In this document: piece after piece, positions 43,727 to 55,845 of the stretch
Layout of the letters: every line of letters begins with the position of its first letter
How positions within the stretch are numbered: the stretch's first letter is position 1
DNA from: Bromus sterilis
Lineage: Eukaryota > Streptophyta > Magnoliopsida > Poales > Poaceae
Direction of reading: 5' to 3'
DNA: 64,000 nucleotides
NCBI GenBank assembly: GCA_950022295.1
Contig: OX465600.1
Span: forward strand, 204,877,782-204,941,781
The notes under the pieces: model-generated
Told to the model about the DNA's origin: nothing
The model's input: the letters and a program-made list of their open reading frames with translations, nothing else
The model's database searches: none
Translations under genes and position numbers: made by a program

Positions 43727-46700
43727 TGTAACGACCCGGTCCAGAAAGAAACCAAGTCTACTATGCTTCTGTGCAATCCCTGGATCAGTATGCTAGCACA
43801 CGTAGTACTCGATGAAATACCATGAATCACATGTCAAAAAGTAACGTAAATACATGGTATTTATTACCTTATATCCTTTGGGCTAGAATGCACAACAGAA
43901 ACAATCAATACATATGTGGAGTCCCATCAAAACCAATGGCAAAGTTGAGTGTAGACATCGTAACCCTACATCGCATAACTTACTCGTCGTATACAATCAT
44001 GCAACACCGAAGGTTGCAGCCCAAAATGGGTCAGTACTTTGAATGTACGGCAAGTTACTCCCAAAAGAATATATAACAGAACTATCTTCTCCATGCAATT
44101 TGGCTCGTGGAAAAGCTCTAAGAGTTTCTGTTTGCATAAAGCTGGTTTTGTCCTACTCAAAGAATATCATATCAGTGCTACAAAGCTCATTATATGATTG
44201 AATTGATTTCTCCAAGTCAATCTACTCCCAAAGTTGATTAAACCCGATTTGATTAATTAAAGATGATGAGATCCGTCAGCGTTCCCACTTCTAGATGCTC
44301 ATAGTCGTCCTTAATCGTGGACACGGGTAATCATAATCAGTTTGTACACTCTGCAGAGGTTTGTGCACTTTTTCCCACAAGACTCGACCACCTCCTTTTT
44401 GGTTCATCACACTTCACATTGTATGAGAACCGGAAGGTCGAGACATGGTCTTTTAGAAGAGTTTCCCTCACTTTGGCGGTTCCCATCCCACCTACTTATA
44501 ACTACGTTCGTAGCACCACCTAGTAAGAGTCACTACAACTAATCAACCAAGCCAGAGTCCATAATAGCTTGTGGCTGCAGACGTAAGCTTCTAGTTATGA
44601 AAAGTATGATTGATCCCTTTAAGACTGGGTGGCATTCCGCAGTGATTACTGGCCATCTCCAGGTCACTCAGGAAAATCCACGGGTTCCTCCAGGGTGCCC
44701 CCAACCATTCCACCAAGGTGGTTCATTAAGATTATCTTGGTCATGTTTACTACTTATTCACTCATACCTCATAATGGATCACTTCCCATTCCACGTCTAC
44801 TTAGCAAAGAAGTATAATTCTACACGGTGGCGACAATGATATAAGGTTCGGACGTACCTGAATGAACTACTGGGTGTAATAGCATAGCATAAAATATAAT
44901 CCTATCAATGCATAATATTCAAATTGGACTATAATGCATAGGAAAAAATATAGGTATAGTTGGAGTATGATCAAAAGAGTAACTTGCCTGGATCCTGAAG
45001 ATGAAATATTCTACTCGTACTCGTCTCTCCTTCTCGTTACAATATATCTAATGTTAAAAGAGAAACATTTCAAGAGACAACACAATCCAAAATGAAGATC
45101 CAAATAAAGATACAATTACAACATAAATATTTAGTTATTAAATTAATAAGCTAACTATTATGACGTGGATAGGTGGAGATAGGATCAACTTAGAATGGAT
45201 GAAAATATGATGGAAATCATATCTATGGGGATTGAAAAATCAATTGGATATGTTGAAGTTTGGTTATAAAATCAATTGCATGGAGAGTATGTCAAAACTT
45301 CACTTGGTTTGACCATGTGGATATTTGAAAAGATATTACATGTTTGAATACAAAAATGATCCGATAGAAATCTTGAAAAGGTTGAATCATTTCTATGGTC
45401 AAATTTATAAAGAAAAATGATGTAACTAAATGGAAGTTGAAACAAAGGCTTGAGGTCAAAATAAGGTGTTAACATAATGGAAAGAATGTGACAAATGTCA
45501 ACATAGAAAGTTATGGATCTAAGGATCAAATTTGGTGAAGGAAATATTTTGAAATAAATTAGAGAAGAAGAGGTATATCAAATTCACATAATAAATTTGA
45601 GTTTAATTTAAAATTACGAAAAGTGGAATATTACTGGACCATAATAAACTATATTTTCCATGGAATCCAAGGATATGAAATTTGTCGAAATCCGACTTAC
45701 GGGCTAGAAGATATAATTTTCTAAAGTTTGACTATTTTTGCTAAAATGAATTAAGGGATTAATAAATGGATGCCACATGGAGAGTTCTGATAGGCCTGTA
45801 CCCATTCGATTTTTACAAAATAAAATGGTGAACAGAGAGGGGATAAAGCTCACCGGAGATCTCGACGGAATTTTGGAAAAAGGTCTGCGGCGTCAACGAA
45901 CAACCGAACGGGGTAGAGGATGATGTGGGCGACTTGATGGACAAGGTTATAGCTCCATGTTCGCCCTAGGATAGACACGAAGTTTTACCGGAGTAGAGAA
46001 GAACGAATGAAGAGCACGATGACACAGACGGCGTGCTCCGGCCTTGCAATCGAGAGACAAAATATGTCACAACGGTGTGCAAAGAAAAGGAGAAGAAAAT
46101 AGAGGAACAAATATGTCATAGGTACTTTCCATGGTGACGCAATCTTCATCGGAAGTGTGGATGTATCCTAACTCTAACGATGAATTGCTAACGAACGAGA
46201 GGGTTTTGGAGAGGGACTTTCTGCGTGGGGATGTGTGGTTCAAAGGGGTCCTAGCGGCGGTATTTATAGGGTCATGTGAGGTCAATGAAAGGAGAGTGAG
46301 CGAGGTTTTGGAAATGGATTTAATGGCATTCATGGAGAAACAATGGGCATTAAAAGCGAGGTTTTGGAAAATGACATTCATGGAGAAATACTGGCATTAA
46401 AAGAATTAAAGTGTGGTTTTAATTGCCTGAATGAATTCCTTATAATGTTCTATGAATGTAGACTTCATATTGAATCGGTCAAGAATTAAGTAGAAGGAGG
46501 GGAGGAAGAAGTCCAAGTTCCATGTACCTCATTCTTTCTGTAACGAGTGACTCGTTCGTTCATGAACGTCAGAAAGAAGAAGAAGATATGAGCCTTAGTG
46601 GTAAATTAGGTCCAAGAGGGAAAAAGAAAGAGGGAAAATAATTGAAAAAATGGGCCCGGATCAGATGATCTAGGATTTATATTTTCTAATATCTAACAAC

Positions 46701-47349
46701 ACTAAAATTCTGGATTATCAAATCCCTCCATATGGCGAAACATATATGTAGACTAAATAAAATATAGAGAGTATAGAAATATATTTCTCTCCAAATTAAA
46801 TGTTATAAATAGATTTTTATCAACCAAAATTCATTTAAGACAATAATAAATTCCCCAAATTAGTTTTTGGGTTTATAAATACCCAAAATGATTAATAAAT
46901 ACATGAGCATTATTAAATATTTTCAATTCTATTTTTGGAGAAGTCATATTATCTCCTCTCATTTTATTAAATAAATTATTGGAAATATTTAACTATCTCT
47001 TAAACGTCAATATTTAATAAACTCAAATTTCAAATAAAATTCGAGAATGGGTATGGGACCACAATAAATTTGAGAAAGTCATTTTATTCTCGCTCTAAAA
47101 TATTTAATTGTGGTTCCTGCCAAGTTTCAAAAATACAAAAGAAAGAAAATCATTCTTTGAATTTTGAATAAACTTCCCAACCAATTATTTTTATTATTGG
47201 ATAAATGATTATCCAATTTTATTAAGTGGTTTGTAAAGGTTTAAACAAAAACTGAAAAAAGTTTTCATTTACCCTAAAATTCAAAAAAGTCAATCAATAT
47301 TATATTATTTATTAACATTCCAAAATTTGGAAAATTTTGGGATGTTATA
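43727..47349 (-). repeat. LARD-like element 5' LTR
   Basis: 3623 bases, collinear with 38310-41908. Short frames present in both LTR copies (for example minus 46067-46381 and 40621-40839) have no recognisable domain and overlap open frames on the other strand, so I do not call them genes. Confidence 0.87.
46261..46270 (-). promoter_or_regulatory. TATA box in LARD-like 5' LTR
   Basis: Minus strand CCTATAAATA within CCCTATAAATACCGCC. It would initiate the genomic transcript, which then passes the hairpin at 46012-46038 and the end of the LTR to the primer site. Confidence 0.65.
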
Positions 47350-47556
47350 GCCCCTTGCTGCACCTTAGCACCATTTACTTTATTTGCTTTTATTTCCTTG
47401 TTGCTTATACCAGAAAACCCATAAAAAGTTACCTTTTAGTACTTTAAGCTATTCTTATCTCAAGATCACTAGTCACTACCTTGTGCTCCTCATTGGGTTC
47501 GACACTCTTACTTATCAAAAAGGCTACGGTAGATCTCCTACACTCGTGGGTCATCA

Positions 47557-49322
47557 ACCAACAAGGAGGTGTTATATTCACCCATCAAACACTAAAAAAG
47601 ATAGAAGTTAAACTATGAGCATTCTAAGCCAAAGTGGAGCGTGTTTATCTCCAAAAAAAGGCATGGTAGGGTGCAACTTGTTATGGCCGGAAAAAAAAAG
47701 AACTGGAAACTAAAGTGCAAGATGCTCCAAGAAAAACACATAACATGTAAAGTAATAAAAATATAGAGCTGGGAAGGACAAACTAGTAATTGTTGATGAA
47801 GAAGGGGATGCACGGGGGCAACCCCAAGGTGAAACGCTTGAGTCTCCTTGGATATTTCTTGGGGTGCCGGGGTATCCGCAAGCTTAAGCTTTTGGCAATC
47901 CTGGATCTTCTTTCATCTTCTCCCTTCGTAACGCTGGAAGACTTCCTTCACACGAAACTTCTCATAAACTGATTAGAGCGGTTAGTGCCAATAAATAATA
48001 AAGTTTCACTTGGATACTGTTGGAACACATTGTAACACTCAATTTAAACATTTGCTACTGTTCCCCAACTTTATTTAAGGTTCTTGCACCGAAAAACCAT
48101 GAACAAAGTACCCAAAAGGATATAATTCAATTACAAGGCAGAAATCTGGGAAAACAGAACAGCCTGTGAAACTCCAATTATTGGAGGCAGTTCTGTAGCT
48201 CAAATAAAAAACTCAAAACTAATGAAAGTTGAAAATTTATATAGATCATGCGGTGTAAAAAATTAATATAAAAAGATGATCTTTAAATATTTTGCAATGA
48301 ATCAAATATAATGTGTTTTCTGGATAGCATGTCACAACTTTTGTCTCCCTTATCATTAGAGGCTATTACTTGCCACAAACTTGAATAAAAAGATACATGG
48401 TTTCGCTACAGTAGTAATAAACACTAAGACACAATAAAATAAAAGGAACGAACTGAAAGTAAAAATATTTCGGGTTGCCTCACAATAAGCACTTTCTTCT
48501 ACGCCTTTTAGCTAGGCATGAAGCACTCGATCAACTTTTATCAAAACTTAAAAGAACGGCTAGCCCGTATAACGGACTCAAAAGGTAACTTCATCTTCTT
48601 CTAGGGAAATGTTCCATACCATTATGAAGGGGAAATTGGAATCTTATAATCCCTTCTTTCATGTCAATGATAGCACCAACAGTGTGATGAAAAGGTCTTC
48701 CCAAAATAATTGGACATGATAGATCGCATTCAAGGTCCATGACAAGAAAGTCCACGGGAACATAATTATCATTAGAAAAAATAAGTATATCATCTATTCT
48801 TCCTATAGGTTTCTTAATGGAAGACTCAACAAGTCGAACACCCAAAGAGCAAGGATCAATAGATTACAAATTAAGCATATCATAAAGTCTCTTTGGCATA
48901 ATAGAGGCACTAGCTCCAAGATCACATAAAGCATGGCACACAAAATTATTAATTTTCATTTTCATAGTAGGATCCCAACAATCTTCTAATTTCCTAGGGA
49001 TAGAAACTTCTAGTCTAAGTTTTTCTTCCCTAGTATTGATAAGAGCATTAGTGATATTCTCGGTGAAAGCCAGATTAAGTGAACTCGTGTGGGGATCTTT
49101 GCCCATCTTTTGAAGGAAATGGATAACTTCGGAGAGATTGCAATTGTCAAAGTAAAGTTCACCATCATTAATAAAAGTGGGAGTGCAATTATATAGAACC
49201 ATCCTACTTTGTATCCCATCTTCTACTATATTTACTTTGACATTCTTCGAGTTAGTAGGTATCTCTTGTCCTAAAGTCGAGGCTTCAACATTCCCATTGA
49301 GAGGTCCATTGCTAGGAGTAGG
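47557..49322 (-). mobile_element. Athila-B: non-autonomous Athila-type Gypsy fragment
   Basis: A minus-strand internal region lies between Athila-A (left) and a plus-strand LTR (right). It has gag-protease sequence followed directly by the non-coding block seen in Sabrina/WHAM-like elements (47600-48590). That block includes AAAGTGGAGCGTGTTT and GCTTGAGTCTCCTTG phrases also present at 53960-54190 in the element at 50789-57211, in the same orientation. No RT or integrase. Neither LTR is in the window. Confidence 0.75.
48591..49250 (-). pseudogene. Athila-B gag C-terminal and aspartic protease
   Basis: Minus-strand frame 49202-48864 contains FINDGELYFDNCNLSEVIHF, VSIPRKLEDCWDP and NFVCHALCDLGASASIMPKR. 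The last is the retropepsin active-site region, with DLGAS. After one stop (about 48864) it continues GVRLVESSIKKPIGRIDDIL, YVPVDFLVMDLECDLSCPII, LGRPFHHTVGAIIDMKEG and IIRFQFPL to a stop at 48591. The catalytic Asp-Leu-Gly-Ala-Ser and the GRPF motif are intact, unlike in Athila-A. Upstream gag is cut by the LTR at 49323. Confidence 0.8.
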
Positions 49323-49964
49323 TGATACGTCCCAAACGTATCTATAATTTCCGCTTGTTCCATGATTATTTCGGTGATATTGCTATTTGTTTTGCTACGC
49401 TTTGAAACCTTTTGACACATATTTGGACTAACGTACTAACTCAGTACACCCAGTGCCAGTTTATTTATGCTGATATCTTTGCATTGCAGGTATTTAGAAT
49501 TATTTCCAGTTAAAAAAAATCCAAGAAAAATATATAAAAAATCAGCGTTCCAAAAGACTCCATAGGCCCGAAGGAGATCCAGAGGGGGGCCACCCTCCTC
49601 CCAGGCGACCTGTGGGCGCGGCCCCACTCCTGGCCGCGCCAGGAGGCCACTTGGAAGGAGGGCACCTACCCTATCCTTCGGCCTATATTTACCCCTCGGG
49701 ACAGAAACCCCCAAAAATGACCCAACATCACGAAATTCTCCTCTGTTCCGCTGCCACCGCGATCCCGAGATCGAGATCGCTAGAAGACCTTGTCCAGAAA
49801 CCTTGCCGGAGGGAGGATTGATCTTTGGGAACTTCTCCACCCCCATAAGCGCTTCCGGGATGTGCCATGAGTATTCCCCCTTAGACCATGGGTCCATGAC
49901 CAGTAGCTATCTGATTTCTTCTCTCTAGTCTTGTTCTTCAATTCTTAGTCCTTGTGAGCTATTG
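49323..49964 (+). repeat. Sabrina/WHAM-type LTR fragment
   Basis: It starts TGATACGTCCCAAACGTATC, the diagnostic start of Triticeae Sabrina/WHAM-type LTRs. It runs 642 bases with GACTAACGTACTAACTCAGT, a pre-TATA GC-rich stretch, CCTATATTTACCCC (TATA-like, about 49681) and CCATGGGTCCATGA. The rest lies beyond the Sirevirus insertion. Orientation is opposite to Athila-B, so it is an independent insertion. Confidence 0.75.
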
Positions 49965-50690
49965 AAAGGATCGATATGGTCAACTAGAGGGGGTGAATAG
50001 GTGACTAACAAATCTAACTTAAATTACCAACTTTTAGGGTTAAGCGGATAAATAAGATTCTCTAGATGTGCTCTAGATGAAAACCATATGTGGCAAGCAA
50101 GCTAAACTCAAATTCTAGGCAACAACTACAATAGCAAGCCATTAAGCATAAGAAGCTAGTACAAGTAAATGTGTGGAAAAGTATAAACCACACATGACAA
50201 AGAGATGTGGAGCTTTGGTAGACCGAAGTTCACACTCTTTTGAGGGAGTGCTAATCTCCGTTGGAGCGGTGCTCAATCCTTGAGAGCGCTACCAACAACG
50301 TAGCTCACCGTATCTCCTTTCTCAAGTCACCCCCAACGGATGAGCCTTGGAGGCGACCACCACAACCATTCAAACTTCCCGGAGCACACCACAAGCAAGG
50401 AAGCTTCTAGGACGGTCACCTAGCCGCCTAGGAGCCAAAGCTCCAAGAGTAACAAAATCAACAGAGTACAAATCTTGAGGGAAACACAAATCGGTTTGGT
50501 GGAAGTGAAGATCGGGCCCTGCTCTCTCAAATCCCAAAAGATCAACAAGTTTGGGTGGAGGACTTGAGAGGAATGAGAAAAATGGTGTTCAAGCAATGGA
50601 GGCTCAAGCAAGGGGAGAAGAATTAGGGTTGGAGGAAGAAGAAGAACCATTTACAGAACTTGGGTGGGGGTAGGTCGGATCTGGCCGTTG

Positions 50691-50788
50691 GACCCCGTGT
50701 GCACGGCCTAAAGGCCGTGTGCACGGGGTCTACTGTCAACTTCCCACGTAACCCCGTGTGCACGGCCCCAGGACCCCGTGTGCACGGC
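50691..50788. repeat. GTGCAC palindrome cluster 1 (Sirevirus LTR)
   Basis: Four copies of the CCCCGTGTGCACGG type: about 50693, 50713 (inverted flank), 50751 and 50773. The last is cut by the Sabrina-like insertion, whose TSD acggc is part of the repeat. Further copies follow at 57222-57236, 57279-57293, 57299-57313 and 57320-57336. Confidence 0.85.
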
Positions 50789-52392
50789 TGATACGCGAGA
50801 GAGGATAATGGCTTCTCGCCTTTCGTTGGTTACCCCAAGTGGAAGGTGAGATGTAGGATAGCAGCAAATTTCCCCTATGTAGAGGATAGGGTTTGTCTCC
50901 CGTAGGACTCCGACTATGATAAGTAGGTTTCAGCGGCGCACCTGACGTGGACCTGCACACAAAGGATCAAAAACACATGATAATGACGATGATAAGTAGG
51001 TTGTCAATCTCTCTGGTCTTGTTGTTCACAAAGGATCAAAAACACAGGATAATGATAATGATAGCAACTGAAAGTAAATACTGAAAAAGTAAATAGCTTG
51101 TAAACAAGGATGAGAATATGGACCGGGGTCCTGTGATGTTTCACTAGTGACGTCTCTCTCTCAAAAGATGATAAAACTGCTATGCGAGGTAAACAAATTA
51201 CAGATGGGCAATTGACATGATTATAAATGCACCGCAATGCTAAATATGGTACAAAAGAAACGAAAAGGCTCATAAGCATGGGCAGTACGCAAAAATAAGT
51301 AGACCGAAATTCATCTACATCTACTACTAATCATCCACCTTGAGATATCTATCCAAAACATCTCGTTGGTATTAAGTTGTGAGCCCCACCCAAAGTGTAA
51401 ACCCAAAGCAACAGACAACTACATTAAAAAGAACTTTGCGTAAAGTAAACAATCCTTGCAACCGCGGTGACAAGCACCGTTGTTTTCCCCCTTGTGGCCA
51501 TAGCACATCCCCTAGACTTATGTTTTTGTCACTCAAGCGTGTCATCAGGGGGCATGTACCCACAATCGAGCATAACGTTCCCTCTTGCAGTCACTACCTA
51601 CTACTTGGCCAAAGCAATAAACAACAACAGAGAACATGCAAGAATTACTTAGGAACAAAAATATAAGAGATAAAACCCAAATATACTACTCTATCACAAT
51701 CTGAACATAATCTCATAATCCATCAGATCCCATTAAACTCAGCATAGCAACAGCAGAAGAATTACATATGTGCCTCGATCATATAGGGCATCTCACATAG
51801 CTACTGATCACGGACCCATGGTCCAAGGTAGACTACTCACGGCACATCCGGGAAGCTTCCATGGTAGAGGAGAAGCTCCCGGAGGTCCATCCTCCCTCCA
51901 ACAGGGTGCCTGGAAGGGTCCTGACGATGCTCCCGGTCTTGGAAGTGCGGCGGCGGTGGAACCGAGGCGAATGTGCGAAATAGGGTTCTGTCTTTGGAGT
52001 TTTCCCATGGCGGAGGTTAAATAGGCGAAGGAGGGAAGCTAGGGGGGCCACCAGGGGTCCATGCGCCCCCCTGGCGCGCCCAGGCCCCTGGACGAGCCAG
52101 GTGGCCTCCTGGGCACCTGGTGGTGGCCCCCTGGCCCTCCTTCGGGGTTCGGGAAGCTTCCGACATGCTGATTTTTTATCTGATTTTTCCTGGATTTTTG
52201 GAGCACTTTTTATATGGGAGAAAACTGAAATAGAAAAATAGCAGAAAACAGGAACTGACACTGGGGTGCACTGAGTTAGTAGGTTAGTCCAAATATGACC
52301 AAAAGTGTATGAAAGTGTATCTAGATCATAGCAATATCACAAAAAACATGCATGGAACGAGCAGAAATCATCGATACGCTTGGGACGTATCA
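50789..52392 (-). repeat. Sabrina-like 3' LTR
   Basis: 1604 bases. Relative to the other LTR it carries an extra segment (about 51555-51775) and a local rearrangement near 50960-51060, where AAGGATCAAAAACACA and GATGATAAGTAGG are repeated. Polypurine tract on the minus strand: TTAAGCTTGGGGATGT (52393-52408). Confidence 0.85.
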
Positions 52393-55042
52393 ACATCCCC
52401 AAGCTTAATTTATGCTCGCCATCGAGTAGGTAAATGATAAAAAACATAATTTCTGTGGTGACATGCTAGCAACTATATAAGAACGTTGAAAAATAAAGCA
52501 ATCAAGGTATGTAATTCAATTCAATTCATAACATGCAAGAGTCTATATTACCATTGAAACAAGTAACAAAGAACATTAGGTGCAAGAGATCTTGCTGTCC
52601 GTGACTCGAATGTCTCCAAATGGTGTTTGCATGCAAGAAGGTGGATAGGAAATACGAGAAAAAAGTATTTTGTGTTGAGAACTCAATCTACTAAAGTTTC
52701 ACACTTGGTCTTCTTTGGAATCTTATCTTGACTCGTCCCCAGACCACTAGCGAGGTACAAGTCAATTTGATCCACTCCTTTTCGATATTTTGAGCACTCA
52801 TGCAATGGATGAGCGTAAGCAAGAAAGTTGACACTTACGATGGCAAAGAGAGAATATGGTGGAGGAGGAAGACAAAAAGGATAAGAAAGGCTCACATCAA
52901 TGAGGACAATCATAGGCGAGAAGGCCAAATGATAGATATGATGTGAGGAGTAGGGATTGCCATCCAACGGATGCACATATGAGCTGAAAAGCTCTCCAAT
53001 GGAACTAGTGGGGGTGCATCTAACTTGCTCGCTCATGAAGACCTAGAGCTCTTTTGAGGAGGCTCATCCTTGGAATATGCAAGCCAAGTTCTATAGTGTG
53101 AAGGTCCCTACATAGCTATATGCATGATCATCTCAATGGAGTACAAGGATAAGAGGGGGTACTAGTGTGGATCTTTCAAAAGGATAGTAGTGTTGCCCCT
53201 TTCTCTCTTTTTATTTTATTTTTCTCATTTTTCTATTTTTTTTATTTTTTGGTGGCCTCGATGGCTCTTTCTATTTAACTCTCATTTGTCCTCTTTGGGA
53301 TCTTTTATTTTGTCCACTTTGGGATCTTTTCCTCCCTTAAGGGAAACACTCTAATTTAAAAGAGGGTATAGAAGATCTTTCACACTTTACAAGGTACTCA
53401 AATCATAAAGAAGATGTAGCTATCATGATGTTTGCAATTTATGACGCTGCCAGTGTAGCAGGAACATGTATGACATGAAGATCAAGTCATGAAAAGGTGG
53501 ATGTTGCATGGCAATATATCTCGGAAAGGCTATGGAAATGCCCTGATAGGTAGGTATGGTGGCTGTTTTGAGGAAAGATATAAGGAGGTTTATGATGACA
53601 GAACGTATCATGCCAAGGGTTTGGATTTACCGGCGAAGGTGGACGCCAACTTTCGGAGTGAGAAGAAGGCAATGCACGGCACAGGAGAGGCTAGCAAATA
53701 TGAGGAGGTGGAAGTGTCAACTTTCAATACTTACATTAGTCCGAAGAACTCATGCACTTATTATCGGTAACTCTCAATCTGATAAGGAGGTTCATAAAAA
53801 GAGACAAGAGAGTTCCAGCAACAAACTAAACAATAGCCAAGGCTCCTGCTAAAGACAAACTAAACTAAAACTAAACATGACAGTAGCTACGAAAAGATAA
53901 AGAACACACAACAGAAAAAAGATAGGCATGAAATATCCTATGATGTGTTCTAGATTTTGAAAGTGGAGCGTGTTTCTCTCCCACACAAAGTAATACGGGG
54001 TCTAACTTGTTTTGAACAGCAAGCAAAGCTAAAGAAAACTAAAATGAAAACCTAAGAGCGGGACGCTCCAAGCATAACACATAACACATGAAGTGATAAA
54101 AATATAGCGAGACGAAGGACGAACTGATGATTGTTGATGGAGAATGGAATGCAAGAGGGCATCCCCAAGCTTAGACGCTTGAGTCTCCTTGAATATTTAT
54201 CGGGGATGCATGGGGGCATCCCAAAGCTTGAGCGCTTGACACTCCTGGATCTTCTTTCATCATCTTCCATCGCACACTTGAAAACTCCCTTCATACATAA
54301 CTCATCATAAGCTGATTAGAGAGGTTAGTACCCTTAATAAAATAATTTTCCCCACTGTATATAAAGATATTCTTGAAGAGCTACTGTTTCTCAAGATTTG
54401 CAAAATGTTTTTGCAAATAAAAATAAAGCTTAAGGTTTGCAAAAGTTAGGAGAGACAAAAAGTGGCAGAATTTGTGAAAAACAGAACAACAGGTAGTAGA
54501 GAATTTTTTCGGGGTACTTCTGCAACTCAAATAAAAAAACTCAGAACATAAGAAAGTTCCGCGATTGTATAGAGCATGCTGTGTAAAAATTTCAGCTCAA
54601 AAATATGAACTGGTGATTTGATCCGATTTTGTCCGTCACGAAGGCAGAATCTGTTTTCTGGTAAGCATGTCACAACTTTCGCCTCCCTTGTCATATGAGG
54701 CTATAACTTGGCACAAAGCTTGAAAATAAAGATAAAATGATGATTCTACAGTAGTAAAACTCATCAAGACCACTAAAAACAGAAGTAAAAACATCTTGGG
54801 TTGCCTCCCAACAAGCGCTTTCTTTTATGCCTTTAAGCTAGGCATAAGGCAAAAGAATCAAGTTGCATCAATCGAACCATCATCAAGATCATCAAAAAGC
54901 TCTTCAATTGTACAACTAGTCTAAAGAGGTCTTTCAAATAAAGGCCTAATGAAGAAACTTATAGGGAGAAAACCAAAAGGCGGAAAATCATTGGAAGTTT
55001 CATTTATAAATTTATCAAAGAGAGGTATTTCTTCCAAAGTTT
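52393..55042 (-). other. Sabrina-like internal non-coding region
   Basis: 2.65 kb with no gene. Recognisable parts are AAGCTTGGGGATGCC-type polypurine-like motifs (about 54161-54175 and 54222-54240), and the GGTTGCCTCCCAACAAGCGC box at 54800-54819 with CTTTAAGCTAGGCAT beside it, a hallmark of this non-autonomous family. A T-rich tract lies at 53205-53260. Confidence 0.7.
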
Positions 55043-55676
55043 TCACGGTTTCAGCTTCCTTGGCAATGGGTGGGTTATTTTTAGGTCGAGGAACCTTAGG
55101 GACATAATTGAACGTAGGTTCCTTTCTTGCCGGAGTTGCAAATTTTTTGGTTTTATTGAGGAGAAAGTAGTTCCTAAAATATTAATGATTTCCTCAATCT
55201 TATCAATCCTAGAAGGATCCATACCATGGAATTTGATTGTCTCCAAAGTTTTAATAATTTTAAGCATGGAGCTACCAAGCCTATTCAAATTTCGTTGAAT
55301 CTTGTGATCCAACTCATTTATCCTAGTTATACTTGGTATTTCTAACTCTATCTTTTCAAGTTTTTTCATAATATGAGCTAGAGTTATATCTTCTTGTATG
55401 CTAACAATGGGGAGATTTCCAACAAGATTTTCAATAATATTAAGAGACTCCCAAATTAGGGCTTCTAGGAATTCCCATTGATAGAAGTATCTAGAATGAA
55501 CCTATTCCAAGGAGTAATCCCAACATAAAAATTTCTAAGCAGGATAGTAGTGGTTTGCTTCTTGGTGGCTCTTTTTTTGAGAATCATTAATTCTATACCA
55601 AGCATCTTTTAACCTTTCACCACATTTTTTTTAAAGGTGAGAACCTCTGTCTCAACAAAGGCAAAAGGACCAGACA
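55043..55676 (-). pseudogene. Sabrina-like gag fragment
   Basis: Minus-strand reading gives MSGPFAFVETEVLTFKK, a basic stretch, RNFYVGITPWNRFILDTSI and ALIWESLNIIENLVGN. The last two resemble the gag segment of Athila elements. An open part follows (MKKLEKIELEIPSITRINEL, INILGTTFSSIK) to a stop at 55043. A frame change near 55610 and a stop near 55505 break it. Only part of gag remains, and protease, RT and integrase are absent. Confidence 0.6.
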
Positions 55677-55817
55677 TAATGACAACTACTAGCGAGATAA
55701 ATGATTTTTTGTAATTTTTGATATAATACAAAAAGATAAAATCAGAAAGGTAAACTAACAAGACTAAAAATTAAAGGTAAAAGGTAGTGGGCAACTCCCC
55801 TATCTTATCACTCCGAG

Positions 55818-55835
55818 TCCCCAGCAACGGCGCCA
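55818..55835 (-). promoter_or_regulatory. Primer binding site, tRNA-Asp type
   Basis: Minus strand TGGCGCCGTTGCTGGGGA, 10 bases from the LTR end. It is one mismatch from the 3' end complement of plant tRNA-Asp used by Athila-lineage elements. Confidence 0.85.
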
Positions 55836-55845
55836 GAAATTTGCT

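Larger units (their letters stand above)
38310..47349 (-). mobile_element. LARD-like non-autonomous Gypsy retrotransposon
   Basis: Two 3.6-kb LTRs flank a 1.82-kb internal region without any recognisable coding domain. TSD gcccc occurs at 38305-38309 and 47350-47354. LTR ends on the plus strand are TGTAACGACCCGG and GGGATGTTACA (mutated to TTATA at 47349). A primer site next to the right LTR and a purine-rich tract next to the left LTR show minus orientation. Length and lack of coding fit a large retrotransposon derivative that depends on proteins from an autonomous Gypsy partner. By eye the LTRs are about 92-94 percent identical, so the insertion is not very recent. Confidence 0.85.
5814..47556 (+). 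mobile_element. Athila-A: Athila-lineage Gypsy retrotransposon, split by four insertions
   Basis: Order on the plus strand is: 5' LTR remnant, gag, protease, [insertion B], RT, RNase H, integrase, separate coiled-coil ORF interrupted by [solo LTR C], non-coding 3' internal region with [CACTA-1], polypurine tract, 3' LTR with [LARD-like element]. Each insertion is bounded by a perfect TSD (gtgga, caagg, ttc, gcccc), and coding or LTR homology resumes exactly after each one. Net length of the element is about 8.2 kb plus its missing 5' LTR start. Coding regions carry many stops, so the copy is dead. The LTR start (TGATACATCC) and gene order suggest a Sabrina/WHAM relative. Confidence 0.85.
37003..47556 (+). 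repeat. Athila-A 3' LTR, split by the LARD-like element
   Basis: The LTR runs 37003-38309 and 47355-47556 (about 1.51 kb net), from TGATACATCCAAAATACATC to GTGGGTCATCA. Its end matches the 5' LTR remnant at 5814-6113. The insertion falls within the phrase TTGGGCCCCTTGCT, duplicating gcccc. The flank accaa (47557-47561) is the visible half of the TSD of Athila-A. Confidence 0.82.
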
